Source: Sutcliffiella tianshenii (GTDB lineage: Bacteria > Bacillota > Bacilli > Bacillales > Bacillaceae_I). Taken from it: a DNA stretch of 64,000 nt. The notes beneath the pieces were generated by a model, which was given only the letters and a program-made list of their open reading frames with translations, did not search any database and was not told the origin of the DNA. The stretch is from positions 466,586-530,585 of the forward strand of contig NZ_JAFBED010000003.1 of assembly GCF_016908565.1 (NCBI RefSeq), written 5' to 3'. This document shows, one piece after another, positions 45,300-54,607 of this stretch (within the stretch, counting starts at the first letter, position 1; each line of letters begins with the position of its first letter). Both the position numbers and the translations under genes were made by a program.

Positions 45300-45779
45300 C
45301 TAAACTTCTTCAAATTGTTTCATTCTGTTTATTAAATCTAAATCTTGTTGTTGTTTGTTTTTTGTTATAAATTTATATTCAAAATATTTTATTCTAGCCG
45401 TTGGACCAAATTCACTTTCATGCCAATCTGTATAATCAAAATGTACATTTAATTTCCCCGCATCATTAACTAATAATGTCACTGAAAACCAAGGTTCTTG
45501 GTCATTGTCAGTAAAAACTTTTTGGAGCTCAACTGTTAGACCAAATAACTTATGAAGCTCTTTATTGTAAGCCCTCTTGTCTACATTATATAATTTGGGA
45601 ATATAATGAGAAAAAACATGTTTGACCTCATCTTTGGGCGTGAAAAAGAAGAAAACTCCTCCTTCTTCTCCCTTAATTTCGCCATTAAAATAGAAGTTAT
45701 CCCATTCAATCGGAATCATATTATTAACCTGTTGAGCGATTTCATTGTATATCTTGTTTAACTCTATTTCAAAACTCAT
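45300..45779 (-). CDS. YezG/DUF600-type immunity protein
   Basis: 159 residues. The pattern IYNEIAQQVNNMIPIEWDNFYF, GGVFFFFTP and WFSVTLLVNDAGKLNVHFDY fits the DUF600/YezG antitoxins. It lies directly after the nuclease toxin gene (5-base gap), the usual order of toxin then immunity, and presumably binds and blocks the toxin C-terminus. AT-rich like the toxin tail. Confidence 0.8.
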   Translation of the reverse strand: MSFEIELNKIYNEIAQQVNNMIPIEWDNFYFNGEIKGEEGGVFFFFTPKDEVKHVFSHYIPKLYNVDKRAYNKELHKLFGLTVELQKVFTDNDQEPWFSVTLLVNDAGKLNVHFDYTDWHESEFGPTARIKYFEYKFITKNKQQQDLDLINRMKQFEEV

Positions 45780-45784
45780 TACTA

Positions 45785-46996
45785 TCAGCCTCCTGATCTA
45801 TTTGCAATTTCACGAATCACTGGAAATTCACCTTCAATTTCATATTCAATTAAAAAGGAATCTGGTCGTATTGAATTATTAGAATAAATTGGTTCAATAT
45901 TAACAGAAACTTTCTTGGGCGGTATCTCTTTCAATGCATTAGCCCACTCAGTCTCCATTTCGTACCAAACTCCACCCTTCCTATTTATCTGACTGTTCTG
46001 GGGTACAAGATTATCAATATCAGAAGGGCCATTAAATTGCGCTCCTATCAAATGTCCACCATCATCATCTGGTAATCTGTCTATTCCCCCTACGTTTGCT
46101 TGTGCATATTTATTTCTTTCAGCCTTTTTCATTATAAGTTCAGCAGCTTCCACATTTACAATACGCCGAAGTCCATCTGTTGTATATTTGTAATTATCAT
46201 TAGTTATATACATAGTATTTGGTATTAGTTGTTTCTTACCATTTTCGCCCTTTATTATGTGCTTTCCAAAGTCAATTTCTTTAACTACGTTAACACTATT
46301 ATCATTACCCTTACCTTCTATCTTATCACTACTTTCCCTACCAATCCTCACTGCCCCAATTTCATTTTGTAAAATCTCCGACCCTCTCAAAAGCTTTACA
46401 CCCTTATCCACACCCTTCGTCCCGACAATTGCAAGTGCAACTTCCCCAAAGCCCCGACCAAACCATTCCGAGCGACTTTCGGCATCTCCGTTTACGACAT
46501 CTTTTTTCCAGGAGTCGGAGATGGCTTTCCATATGGCTTTGCCGGTTTCTACAGGATGGGTGACGACGTGGATGGTACCTTTGATGGTTTCGACCGGGTG
46601 GGTGAAGGCGTGCCAGATTCCTTCGACTGTGGAGACCACTGCAGTACCGAGACCTTTGCCGAATCCTTTAATCGAATCTTTTACGGTGTCCCAGACTGAC
46701 TTCTTTTCTACCTCATCCAGTTTCAGCGACTGCACTCTCTTTTCCGCTTTTACGTAAAGGTCCAAGGAGTGGTCGATACATTGATAAAGGTCCTGCAGCC
46801 TTTTTTCAGAAGCATTTATCCTCGTTACCACTTCGTTTAGCCGGGGTCCTATGCTCCTGCGATGTGCCACTTGGCTATCTATATGATTTCGGATCATTGA
46901 TAGGGAAACCCTTGAAACGGTCAGGTTGGAGGATAGCTGCTTGATTTGTTTATTTACAGATTTCGTATGATTGATCTTTATTTCTATTTTTGACAC
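45785..46996 (-). CDS. YeeF-like type VII-secreted nuclease toxin
   Basis: 403 residues. The first 105 residues are helical like WXG/LXG-type export domains; a glycine-rich central region (GFGKGLGTAVVSTVEG, THPVETIKGTIHVV with tandem HPVET) follows; the C-terminal 130 residues carry a DNA/RNA non-specific endonuclease fold with DDGGHLIGAQFNGPSDIDN (DGGH catalytic His) and NLVPQNSQINRKG. The first 190 codons are GC-richer than the last 200, showing that the toxic tip was exchanged. Partner of the YezG-type immunity gene next to it. Confidence 0.85.
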   Translation of the reverse strand: MSKIEIKINHTKSVNKQIKQLSSNLTVSRVSLSMIRNHIDSQVAHRRSIGPRLNEVVTRINASEKRLQDLYQCIDHSLDLYVKAEKRVQSLKLDEVEKKSVWDTVKDSIKGFGKGLGTAVVSTVEGIWHAFTHPVETIKGTIHVVTHPVETGKAIWKAISDSWKKDVVNGDAESRSEWFGRGFGEVALAIVGTKGVDKGVKLLRGSEILQNEIGAVRIGRESSDKIEGKGNDNSVNVVKEIDFGKHIIKGENGKKQLIPNTMYITNDNYKYTTDGLRRIVNVEAAELIMKKAERNKYAQANVGGIDRLPDDDGGHLIGAQFNGPSDIDNLVPQNSQINRKGGVWYEMETEWANALKEIPPKKVSVNIEPIYSNNSIRPDSFLIEYEIEGEFPVIREIANRSGG

Positions 46997-47010
46997 GGCA
47001 TTACCTCCAT

Positions 47011-47778
47011 CTAGTCAAACATGGACCTGAGATCAATTAATGTTTCCCGGATATAAAACGGCCTGTTGTGTTGAACTATGGAGTTTGCCAGTGGGGCCAT
47101 CTCATCCAGGACAATCAGTTCGATTTTTATAGGGAGCTGGAGCTGTTGATCTAAGACATCATATAGGGTCTGAACAAGCTCTGTAACCTCCTGATTATTC
47201 TCATCCAGCTCCAGCGCCAGCAGCGGGAAGGACTGCCCGGCGAAGGAAGGATGAAACAAATGGGTAAGATATGCTTTTTTGATAGCCTTGTATCCTCTTA
47301 GATTTTCACACAAAACCTCCATAGATTGCTCCGGAAGGTATATCATCTGTTCCGTCAGTAGGCTTTCTTTTTCTTTTTCAGGGAGCTGATCAAAGAAATA
47401 GTGTAAGATCCTGCCGTCCTTCAGTGTCTCCAGTTCTTCTTTAATCATTTTCTTGCTAGGTTCGAATCCCGGATTCAGCACCCATGGGATATCTGTTTCT
47501 ACCATTTCCAGAAGCATGTTAGCCGGTATTTGTATGTAAGGGTAGTTTGACTTCAGTATGGCTTGAAACTTGTCAATGCTAGTAAATATAGGGAGAATGA
47601 GTTCCTCTTCCATTTCGATATATTTTAGATTCAGTGTCTCTTCATCATCGGAAACCGTCCCGATAACAACTACTTCCTGATCCAGCAAAGCTTTGTAAAA
47701 ATGATAGCGGCTGGCTGGGTCATCGATGGCTTTTGCCATAATAGAATCAAAGGGGTCATGATATTCATTCTTTTTCAT
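47011..47778 (-). CDS. SseB-like protein of the toxin cluster
   Basis: 255 residues. The N-terminal 120 residues fit the SseB N-terminal domain (FYKALLDQEVVVIGTV, LILPIFTSIDKFQAIL, ANMLLEMV, WVLNPGF) and the C-terminal half the SseB C-terminal domain (AYLTHLFHPSFAGQSFPLLALEL). Such genes often sit beside type VII toxins; a chaperone or secretion role is inferred. Its stop is 14 bases before the toxin start, so all three form one operon. Confidence 0.7.
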   Translation of the reverse strand: MKKNEYHDPFDSIMAKAIDDPASRYHFYKALLDQEVVVIGTVSDDEETLNLKYIEMEEELILPIFTSIDKFQAILKSNYPYIQIPANMLLEMVETDIPWVLNPGFEPSKKMIKEELETLKDGRILHYFFDQLPEKEKESLLTEQMIYLPEQSMEVLCENLRGYKAIKKAYLTHLFHPSFAGQSFPLLALELDENNQEVTELVQTLYDVLDQQLQLPIKIELIVLDEMAPLANSIVQHNRPFYIRETLIDLRSMFD

Positions 47779-48013
47779 GGTTATCTACTTCACACCTCCT
47801 ACACTTCCAACTCTTTTCCAATATTATAGAAGGTCCTGGAATAGAATATTGTCGTTTTGTGTCAAATTAGAGAAAAACTCACATTGATGCCCCATACTTT
47901 TATTGTGATTCTTAAAAAGTGGCTATAAACAGGAAGGAATCGGGAAGTAAAAGAGGGAGGGCAACGGTCTTACTTACCATTTTGACACCTATAAAATCAT
48001 GTGAGGGAAATCT

Positions 48014-48481
48014 ATGAAAATCATAAAATACCGCAAGTCTGTAGCCCTTGGGCGTTTTGCCATCGCTTTAGGTTTTGTGCTGGTGGCGGCATTTCTGATA
48101 TATGAAGGAATCTACTCTGATGCCACGCTTCCTAGAAGGATATTCTATATAGCGACGGCCGTGATCGGGGTTTCCTATTTTGGAAGACTGCTAGTGGTAT
48201 ACGCCTATACCGTCATTAAAGATCCAACGATGTTCTCCTATGATGCCGAAAAGTTGCGCATCAACAGCGTGGAAATTCCACGGAAGAGCATCAATAAAGT
48301 ACAGGTCGATACCAATATCCCAACAGGTATTCTGGGAATCAAAACACCAGCCTTCACTATTATCTATAACGGACAGGAAAAACAGCATGCCCTTACCTAC
48401 TATGTTCTAACATCGAAACACCAAGATGAAATCTACCTACAGTTAAAGAAATACGTGAGCAATCATAAAAAGGCAATTTAA
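48014..48481 (+). CDS. DUF5381-like membrane protein
   Basis: 155 residues. Two membrane helices at about 10-30 and 40-65, then a soluble beta-rich tail (MFSYDAEKLRINSVEIPR, AFTIIYNGQEKQHALTYYVL) that is like a PH-type fold. Fits the DUF5381 (YfjD-like) proteins of bacilli, which lie near toxin genes, as here. GAGGG upstream. Divergent from the SseB-like operon. Confidence 0.6.
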   Translation: MKIIKYRKSVALGRFAIALGFVLVAAFLIYEGIYSDATLPRRIFYIATAVIGVSYFGRLLVVYAYTVIKDPTMFSYDAEKLRINSVEIPRKSINKVQVDTNIPTGILGIKTPAFTIIYNGQEKQHALTYYVLTSKHQDEIYLQLKKYVSNHKKAI

Positions 48482-48513
48482 AGAAGAGTCACCTTTTCTA
48501 TTGGAAGGGTGAC
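48482..48513 (+). terminator. Terminator of the DUF5381-like gene
   Basis: Arms AAGAAGAGTCACC and GGTGACTCTTCTT followed by T-run; directly at the stop codon. The same hairpin occurs at 44943-44982. Confidence 0.85.
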
Positions 48514-48736
48514 TCTTCTTTTCTTATGTCACATACGGGGACGGGTACGTTGTCCCAGTTGTTTATTTAATGCGCCCTTTAATGGAATAACTAATTTAAT
48601 GCCATAATGCTTAAATCACTGTACTACAATTATCGCTCCGCTTATAGAGGAAGATCGATGTATTGATTTTCCAATGAGAAAATGGTCAGTTTTCGAATAG
48701 TTTCCAGTCTGAATTATGTTCATTTATCGATTAGAT

Positions 48737-48994
48737 TCAGTTTTTTGTTTTTTCTCTAACAAAGATTGAAAGCAAAGTTCCTAACAATATAAAAACCCCT
48801 GAACCGATTAAGACCTTTATTGACGATGTTGAAAAATGATGTGGAATCACTTTAATATCGTTGTCTTCTGTATGGGTTTCTCTTATATATTTTACAGTCC
48901 ACCAATCATCAGGAGTAGAGTGATTAGATGCGAGATACAACCATAGTAAATAACTAAACAAAGTAAATAAAAAGACTCCCACTAACCTATTCAT
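48737..48994 (-). CDS. Small two-helix membrane protein
   Basis: 85 residues with hydrophobic stretches at about 5-22 and 62-80 and a polar loop (HSTPDDWWTVKYIRETHTED). No family recognised. GGGGGG-like site upstream. Single gene, ends about 210 bases after the DUF5381 terminator on the other strand. Confidence 0.5.
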   Translation of the reverse strand: MNRLVGVFLFTLFSYLLWLYLASNHSTPDDWWTVKYIRETHTEDNDIKVIPHHFSTSSIKVLIGSGVFILLGTLLSIFVREKTKN

Positions 48995-49113
48995 AATCCT
49001 TCCCCCCTACACAACCTGACCTATTACTTAATACCGTAATCACACAATATTTGGTTATAAGTAAACTATTCTATATTAAAGTAAGAAACCCTTTTGGGGG
49101 TGTAGACGTATAA

Positions 49114-49141
49114 AAGCATCAGGAACGGCTCCCGATGCTTT
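49114..49141 (-). repeat. Hairpin AAAGCATC/GATGCTTT, likely terminator
   Basis: Arms AAAGCATC(A)GG and CC(C)GATGCTTT around AACGGCT. Same family as 9107-9131. It sits behind the HxlR gene, so it may end that transcript. Confidence 0.5.
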
Positions 49142-49193
49142 ATCGAATTTATACAATATATACTCCAGACCCTTGAAGCAGCCGGAACCCTCC

Positions 49194-49523
49194 CTAACTT
49201 TTCGGAACAGTTGGTCCTTTTAGCAGTATGGCTCCAAATTGATTGATCTCTTCAAGAATCGCAGATAGCTCCATCCCTCTTTCCGTTAAGGAATATTCCA
49301 CCTGTACAGGAATGGAAGGAATGACCGTCCGTATGATTAGTCCACTGTTCTCTAATTCTTTTAAATGCTGGCTTAACACTTTCTTGCTGATACCTGTCAG
49401 GATCCTTTGCAGCTGTCCGAATCGCTTTTTGCCAAATTTGAGATTCCAGATGATTAAAACCTTCCATTTTCCGCTAATTAGATCTACCACATAATCAACT
49501 GGACAAATATTCGTATTTTCCAT
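49194..49523 (-). CDS. HxlR-family regulator
   Basis: 109 residues. NICPVDYVVDLISGKWKVLI carries the conserved N-terminal Cys7 used by YodB-type redox sensors, followed by the winged helix GISKKVLSQHLKELENSGLI. It lies 61 bases after the NAD(P)H-quinone reductase gene on the same strand, as in the quinone-responsive YodB-type loci. Likely an autoregulating repressor that responds to quinones or diamide (family inference). Confidence 0.85.
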   Translation of the reverse strand: MENTNICPVDYVVDLISGKWKVLIIWNLKFGKKRFGQLQRILTGISKKVLSQHLKELENSGLIIRTVIPSIPVQVEYSLTERGMELSAILEEINQFGAILLKGPTVPKS

Positions 49524-49584
49524 ATATCCTCCATAGGGAAAGAATAAAGAAATAATACCATATTTTTATAATTTTAACACGATG

Positions 49585-50301
49585 TTACATAGGTTGATCC
49601 TTTCGAAATTCATCAACAAGTTGACCATGCTGATAATGGGAAAGGGGATGGAACGGTATCGTTGGTTCTTCAAATATGTGGAGTAACCTTTTTTTATATT
49701 GTTCAAAGTAGGCATCTCTAATTTCCAATGGAGCTGAGGAAGGAAAGAGAAAAGGTTCTAATACATCCATGCCACTAAAATATAGTTTTTCATGCTGAAT
49801 ATTAAATAATCGTTCCTCTAATTTTCCCTTCAATCCATATTCCCCATAGTTGTTCATGTTGGGAGCACCATGCGTCACAGAGAGCATTGCCCTTTTCCCT
49901 CTTAGATTACCTTTGTCATAAGCACCGGGGCCATAGGCAAAGCCAAATGCGAAAACTCGATCAAACCAGCCCTTCAAGATGGCCGGTGCCTCTGTCCACC
50001 AAATCGGAAACTGGAAAATGACGAAGTCGGCCCACTCCAATTTTTCCTGTTCAAGCAGGATGTCTTCTGAAAACGACTTATTCTTGGAAGCATTCATCTG
50101 TTCCGATAAATAATTTAATTGGTCGGGATTTTTCCTCTCCCTAAAATCATTTCCGTCCGCTATGGCATTGAAATTCATTTCATATAAATCCGAAATCCGT
50201 ACGTTATGTCCCTGAGATCTAAGTAGAGAGCAGGCAAATTCCTTCAGACTGCCATTTAAGGATGTTGGCTCTGGATGGGCATAGACTATCAAGATATTCA
50301 T
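49585..50301 (-). CDS. Flavodoxin-like NAD(P)H oxidoreductase
   Basis: 238 residues. ILIVYAHPEPTSLNGSL (flavin phosphate region), FQFPIWWTEAPAILKGWFD and VFAFGFAYGPGAYDKGN identify the NQO1/KefF-type fold. Reduces quinones by two electrons. It precedes the HxlR regulator; the pair is probably a quinone-detoxifying unit. Confidence 0.85.
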   Translation of the reverse strand: MNILIVYAHPEPTSLNGSLKEFACSLLRSQGHNVRISDLYEMNFNAIADGNDFRERKNPDQLNYLSEQMNASKNKSFSEDILLEQEKLEWADFVIFQFPIWWTEAPAILKGWFDRVFAFGFAYGPGAYDKGNLRGKRAMLSVTHGAPNMNNYGEYGLKGKLEERLFNIQHEKLYFSGMDVLEPFLFPSSAPLEIRDAYFEQYKKRLLHIFEEPTIPFHPLSHYQHGQLVDEFRKDQPM

Positions 50302-50527
50302 GTATTTTTCCCCCTGATCATTGATAGCTTAACGATAAATGATTAGGGAGATGCTGACAATTAGGCACTTTCAGGTTGCTGGGTTACTGATTGGTTACCA
50401 CTGGTTTCCGGATGACTGCCACGAAGCAGGGGGACGGTTCTCCCGCTTCCTTTTCTAATATATCTTCGAAGATTGTTGAATAATCCCGAATCCCCAAAAA
50501 CCCATCCATTACAATGTAAAATTTGAA

Positions 50528-50549
50528 TTTAAACAAACATTTGTTTAAA
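50528..50549. promoter_or_regulatory. Perfect 22-bp palindrome, likely repressor operator
   Basis: TTTAAACAAA-CA-TTTGTTTAAA, 10-base arms and a 2-base centre, lies in the 318-base gap 50302-50619. TetR-type regulators often bind such AAACAAA palindromes. No TetR gene is present here; the site may belong to the upstream gene at 50620 or to a lost regulator. Confidence 0.5.
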
Positions 50550-50619
50550 AATAACTTTCTTAGAATAATCTGAGTCGCCATCATGCTGGGGCGAGGTACC
50601 TGATGCATAGTCCTTCCCC

Positions 50620-50805
50620 CTAGCGTTTAAAATACAGCGCAACCATCGTTAAAATAATCAACCCTGTAAAGAAAAACGGCCCGACACCCGAGCTATACAC
50701 CACATAAATTCTCACGTGAAGAATGACATTAACGATCAGCATGACCACTAATAACATGGCCAAAAATACAATCAAATGTAGATGTTTATGCCTCCTCAAA
50801 ACCAA
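50620..50805 (-). CDS. Small two-helix membrane protein
   Basis: 61 residues; hydrophobic segments at about 8-30 and 40-58 (LHLIVFLAMLLVVMLIVNVIL, split at 20; GVGPFFFTGLIILTMVALYF). Basic ends MVLRRHKH and FKR. No family recognised. Weak start context. Confidence 0.4.
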   Translation of the reverse strand: MVLRRHKHLHLIVFLAMLLVVMLIVNVILHVRIYVVYSSGVGPFFFTGLIILTMVALYFKR

Positions 50806-50946
50806 CCAGCCCCTTTATAGAAGCTTCCAACGCCAATTACGAGAAATCAAAAACCCTTTTTTACACAATATGTTAATTGAACCTTGTATTATTCGGGGAC
50901 AGGTACGATGGCCCAGTTAAAGTAGTGGGACCTATTCACAAAATAA

Positions 50947-50986
50947 AAACCCCGACGACCCTTTTTAGAAGGGATTGTCGGGGTTT
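50947..50986. terminator. Strong hairpin AACCCCGAC/GTCGGGGTT
   Basis: Arms AACCCCGACGACCCTT and AAGGGATTGTCGGGGTT with two mismatched bases. Nothing in either flanking gene uses it clearly; the plus-strand gene begins at 51088. Confidence 0.6.
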
Positions 50987-51087
50987 GATGAAACATTATT
51001 TTATTGGGCATTTACTTATCTAAGTAGTGTAGAATGGTATTCTTAGGTCATGGGTCCAAAATCAATGCAAAGTGAGGTCAGCATTAC

Positions 51088-51453
51088 ATGGAAAACATAT
51101 CAAATGAAGTAAGATCGCAATCCATCAAAGCCTTCCAATCCACCATCCGCAAATGCGAAAACGCCTTAACTAAAATGTCGCTACAAGGCTCGAATACTAC
51201 CTTGCTGACTAAACGACTCAAAGCGCTTCAAGTCGGCTTGGCTATGCTTGAGACCGCATGGAATCAAACACCTCATCCTTATACTGATGAAGAAATTGCA
51301 GAAGCCCGCCTTGTGTTGACTGGTTTATTCCCATCGCTTCACAACAGTTTTGACAAAGCAAAACCGGGCAGCCCGCAAAGAACACTTTTAGAAAGACGGA
51401 TCAGAGCAATGGAGCTGGCTGATGAAGCGATGAATCAGCTTGATGGAAATTAA
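51088..51453 (+). CDS. Helical protein of unknown family
   Basis: 121 residues, all helical by pattern. Two parallel parts are visible: AFQSTIRKCENALTKMSLQG...LTKRLKALQVGLAMLE and DEEIAEARLVLTGLFPSLHN...LLERRIRAMELADEAM, suggesting a duplicated hairpin. AGTGAGGTCAG site upstream. No clue to function. Confidence 0.6.
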   Translation: MENISNEVRSQSIKAFQSTIRKCENALTKMSLQGSNTTLLTKRLKALQVGLAMLETAWNQTPHPYTDEEIAEARLVLTGLFPSLHNSFDKAKPGSPQRTLLERRIRAMELADEAMNQLDGN

Positions 51454-51482
51454 CCCTGAACATCTCTGATATGTGTTTTCAG

Positions 51483-52052
51483 CTAGATGCATAATTCATC
51501 TACCATTATCTTTATTTGTTCATAGTTACTCGGCTGCGTTGTTTTATTCAGTGAAGATAAGGATATTGATTTTTGTTTAGGAAAATGTTGATCTAACTCT
51601 TTTGTAAGTACCACGTAAAACTCCCATTGAGTCATGTCTATTGGGTTAATCAACTTTACATCTTTCTCTTTTAATAAGCAAAAAACATATAGGTCAGCAT
51701 GTCTTTTTGGCTCATCGCTGTAAGTGTATGTCTCATAATAGTATTCTTTTTTCTCACCTATATCGAATCTAACCTTAGAGAATCTATCGGTGTGCCAGGA
51801 CTGAATATATGCAGATGACTTCACTTCAATTTTTTTACCCTTGTAAACTAAATCAAAAGCGTCCCATTCAATGCGCGATTGATTTACAACGCCGAGAGCT
51901 GAACCCACTATATATTCAGCAAAAATACCCCTTAGGTTATTGGTTAATATATTCGAAAATCCCCACTTCCAAAAATCCAGCATTGTCTTTTCGGTTCCCG
52001 CAATCTTGGTTTCTGCTTCTAGCATCATCTTGTTATTCAAATAGTGGTCCAC
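51483..52052 (-). CDS. Orphan PD-(D/E)XK-like nuclease
   Basis: 189 residues. NLRGIFAEYIVGSALGV (conserved Glu) then RIEWDAFDLVYKGKKIEVKS with D...E-X-K fit the restriction-endonuclease fold of type II or anti-phage nucleases. No methylase or partner nearby; the next gene is a Dus enzyme. Could be a remnant restriction gene or a stand-alone enzyme. Confidence 0.6.
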   Translation of the reverse strand: MDHYLNNKMMLEAETKIAGTEKTMLDFWKWGFSNILTNNLRGIFAEYIVGSALGVVNQSRIEWDAFDLVYKGKKIEVKSSAYIQSWHTDRFSKVRFDIGEKKEYYYETYTYSDEPKRHADLYVFCLLKEKDVKLINPIDMTQWEFYVVLTKELDQHFPKQKSISLSSLNKTTQPSNYEQIKIMVDELCI

Positions 52053-52173
52053 ACCCTTCCGTCCAAATATTTTTCAACATTCATCACAGCCTTTACGAGG
52101 TGTGTAGCAGACTAGGACATCTGTTTTTATGGAAACTAACTCCGAATTTTTTTGTGTTTATTAACATGCAACC

Positions 52174-53133
52174 TTATTCTATTTCAAACCCATCAAGCAA
52201 AGCCCGCACTTCATCCGTCGACTTTGTGGTCATGAGTTGATTTCGTAATTCAGCAGCTCCACGGAAACCTTTGACATAGATTTTGAAGAAGCGGTGAAGC
52301 CCTGATAAGGATCGCGGCACTTCTTCGGCATATTGATCTTGGAGATCAAGCTGCAGTCTTAGGAGGTCAAGGTATTCTTTGCTCGTATGCTCCCTTGGCT
52401 CTTTTTCAAAAGCGAATGGATTCTTGAAGATGCCTCGCCCAATCATGACGCCATCGATTCCATATTTTTCAGCAAGCTCTAGCCCAACTTGACGGTCTGG
52501 AATATCTCCATTGATGGTTATGAGTGTATCTGGTGCGATGCGGTCGCGTAGTTTTTTGATTTCCGGAATGAGCTCCCAATGTGCCGGTACTTCGCTCATT
52601 TCTTTTCTTGTACGCAAATGGATGGAAAGGTTCGCAATATCCTGTTTCAAAATATGCCCGAGCCACTCCTCCCACTCATCTACTTCCGTAAAGCCAAGTC
52701 GTGTTTTAACGCTGACAGGCAGACCGCCCGCTTTTGCCGCTTGAATGAGCTCTGCCGCTATGTCCGGACGCAGGATAAGTCCGCTCCCCTTTCCTCTTGT
52801 TGCGACGTTCGGTACAGGGCAGCCCATATTGATATCGATGCCTTTAAATCCAAGCTCCGCCATGCCAACGCTCATCTGACGGAAATACTCTGGGTTATCG
52901 CCCCAAATATGTGCCACAATCGGCTGTTCATCCTCTGTAAAAGTCAAACGGCCACGCACACTTTTGATTCCTTCTGGATGACAATAGCTATCCGAGTTTG
53001 TAAACTCTGTGAAAAATACATCCGGCCGTCCGGCTTCACTCACAACGTGACGGAACACTACATCTGTCACATCCTCCATCGGTGCCAGTACAAAAAACGG
53101 TCGCGGCAGGTCACGCCAAAAATTTCCTTTCAT
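52174..53133 (-). CDS. tRNA-dihydrouridine synthase family protein
   Basis: 319 residues. FMN-binding TIM barrel: [15 protein letters not shown] at residue 18, [20 protein letters not shown] with the catalytic Cys of the family, [28 protein letters not shown] and [16 protein letters not shown]. Reduces uridine in tRNA D-loops. The C-terminal helical domain ([13 protein letters not shown]) is typical. Single gene, about 97 bases after 52052. Confidence 0.85.
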   Translation of the reverse strand: MKGNFWRDLPRPFFVLAPMEDVTDVVFRHVVSEAGRPDVFFTEFTNSDSYCHPEGIKSVRGRLTFTEDEQPIVAHIWGDNPEYFRQMSVGMAELGFKGIDINMGCPVPNVATRGKGSGLILRPDIAAELIQAAKAGGLPVSVKTRLGFTEVDEWEEWLGHILKQDIANLSIHLRTRKEMSEVPAHWELIPEIKKLRDRIAPDTLITINGDIPDRQVGLELAEKYGIDGVMIGRGIFKNPFAFEKEPREHTSKEYLDLLRLQLDLQDQYAEEVPRSLSGLHRFFKIYVKGFRGAAELRNQLMTTKSTDEVRALLDGFEIE

Positions 53134-53416
53134 GTCAAACTCAATTCCTCTCTATTGGTACAACTCTAATTATTGGTCAAAAATTATTCTTTTACTTTTA
53201 TATCATGCTTCGTTACTTATTATCAAACACAACTTGGACATTTATCATTTGTGCAAAAGGACAATGTTTATTTTAACGAAAATCGGTCCTGAATGGTATT
53301 TTTATCAACAAAAAAGAGATGGAAAATGATTCAATATAAAAAAACCTGCAATCGTTAATCTCTTAACTTTTACAGGAATCTATTTAGTAGTAAGGGCTGC
53401 CCATGAAAATGTACGC

Positions 53417-54607
53417 TCACGCCCTCCTCAACCTAAAATAATACATCCAGCTCCGCGCAATGAATGTCCCAAACATCATGATACACAAGAAAAACATAAT
53501 CGTATTCTTATTAAGTACAGTCGACCCTTCCTCAATACTTAACATATAGCCTATGTTCATGCTGACAATAAAGAGATACAAAAGGACAAGAGGCAAAAAT
53601 AGCATGGTATAGGAAAAGGCAACTTTCCTGGCATGTTTGAGCTTATGGGTTTTGTCGCTGTACATCGTTGGTGCTGTTTCACCTTCTTCGTATGGCTTGC
53701 TCCAGATGGTCCATTTTTGCAGGGCTGATCCCGAGCGGTACTCATCCATCCAGCCTGCCTGTCTATGAATCTCGAAATAGCTGTCGTTCGAGAGGTTTTG
53801 GTAGTCTGCACTGAACTTGATCTTTTGCGGTTCACCCTTTTGGAAGTAAAAGATAGTGCCTAGCTTGTGTACACGGTGGAGGCGGTTTCCTTCTGCTGCC
53901 ATTCTCTCCAGCCATTGCTCGAGTTTATCCGGGGAGTACATCCATCCGAACTTATAGCGCTTGATGAGGAGGCCTTCGCGTTTTAGTTGTTTTTCTTCTG
54001 CTTTGGTAAGGTTTTTCTTTAGCGATGAATGATGCCCTGTAAAAGATGCTTGATTCTCGGCCGATAGGGCTTTATTTGTATTCATTATCTTCAGGACGGA
54101 ATAGACCATGAAAATATAGAAGGCGGTTGCCAGTGCCGCGACGATATAGGTGATGATCCAGTAGGGGCTCTCCACGACTTTCACTTCGCCATCCGAGAAA
54201 AAGTCGGTGGAGAATACGGCCACATTCACGAGCGCTGCACATGTAAAGTAGATGAGTAGGGCAATGAATGTGTACATGATATAGTTATTTCGCTTGATGA
54301 TGCCATCGCGACTGGTGCTTGCGGTCACTTCTGCCCGTGGTCTTTCGTTTGCGATCACATACCACTTGCCGCTTTGGGTGACTTTTTCCCAGCCCTCTTT
54401 GCGCAATGTTTGGGAAAGGGTTGTGGTCTGGATTTTATCATAGCCTATCCGGTATGTAACGTCCTTCGCTTCTCCCTTGATAAAAGTGAAACCCCGCTTG
54501 AATCGGTGCAACTCCTGAAGATGGTAGCCTGCCTTTGCCTGCTCGGTAAGCCATTGCTCTGTCTTCTGCACATCGTAGCTCCATAATGGTTTGATGTGAG
54601 TTTTCAT
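53417..54607 (-). CDS. DUF2812-type membrane protein
   Basis: 396 residues with a duplicated N-terminal unit: YDVQKTEQWLTEQAKAGYHL and YSPDKLEQWLERMAAEGNRL each precede a GFTF/TIFYFQKGE beta-unit (DUF2812). Membrane segments at about 115-135, 165-185, 335-355 and 370-385. It overlaps the PadR gene by four bases (ATGA-type), the usual order PadR then DUF2812. Presumably regulated by that PadR. Function unknown, envelope-related. Confidence 0.8.
   Translation of the reverse strand: MKTHIKPLWSYDVQKTEQWLTEQAKAGYHLQELHRFKRGFTFIKGEAKDVTYRIGYDKIQTTTLSQTLRKEGWEKVTQSGKWYVIANERPRAEVTASTSRDGIIKRNNYIMYTFIALLIYFTCAALVNVAVFSTDFFSDGEVKVVESPYWIITYIVAALATAFYIFMVYSVLKIMNTNKALSAENQASFTGHHSSLKKNLTKAEEKQLKREGLLIKRYKFGWMYSPDKLEQWLERMAAEGNRLHRVHKLGTIFYFQKGEPQKIKFSADYQNLSNDSYFEIHRQAGWMDEYRSGSALQKWTIWSKPYEEGETAPTMYSDKTHKLKHARKVAFSYTMLFLPLVLLYLFIVSMNIGYMLSIEEGSTVLNKNTIMFFLCIMMFGTFIARSWMYYFRLRRA

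Noticed and set aside
50384..50608. Minus-strand 74-codon frame
   Set aside because: No ribosome site, covers the palindrome, and the product has no pattern of a real protein.
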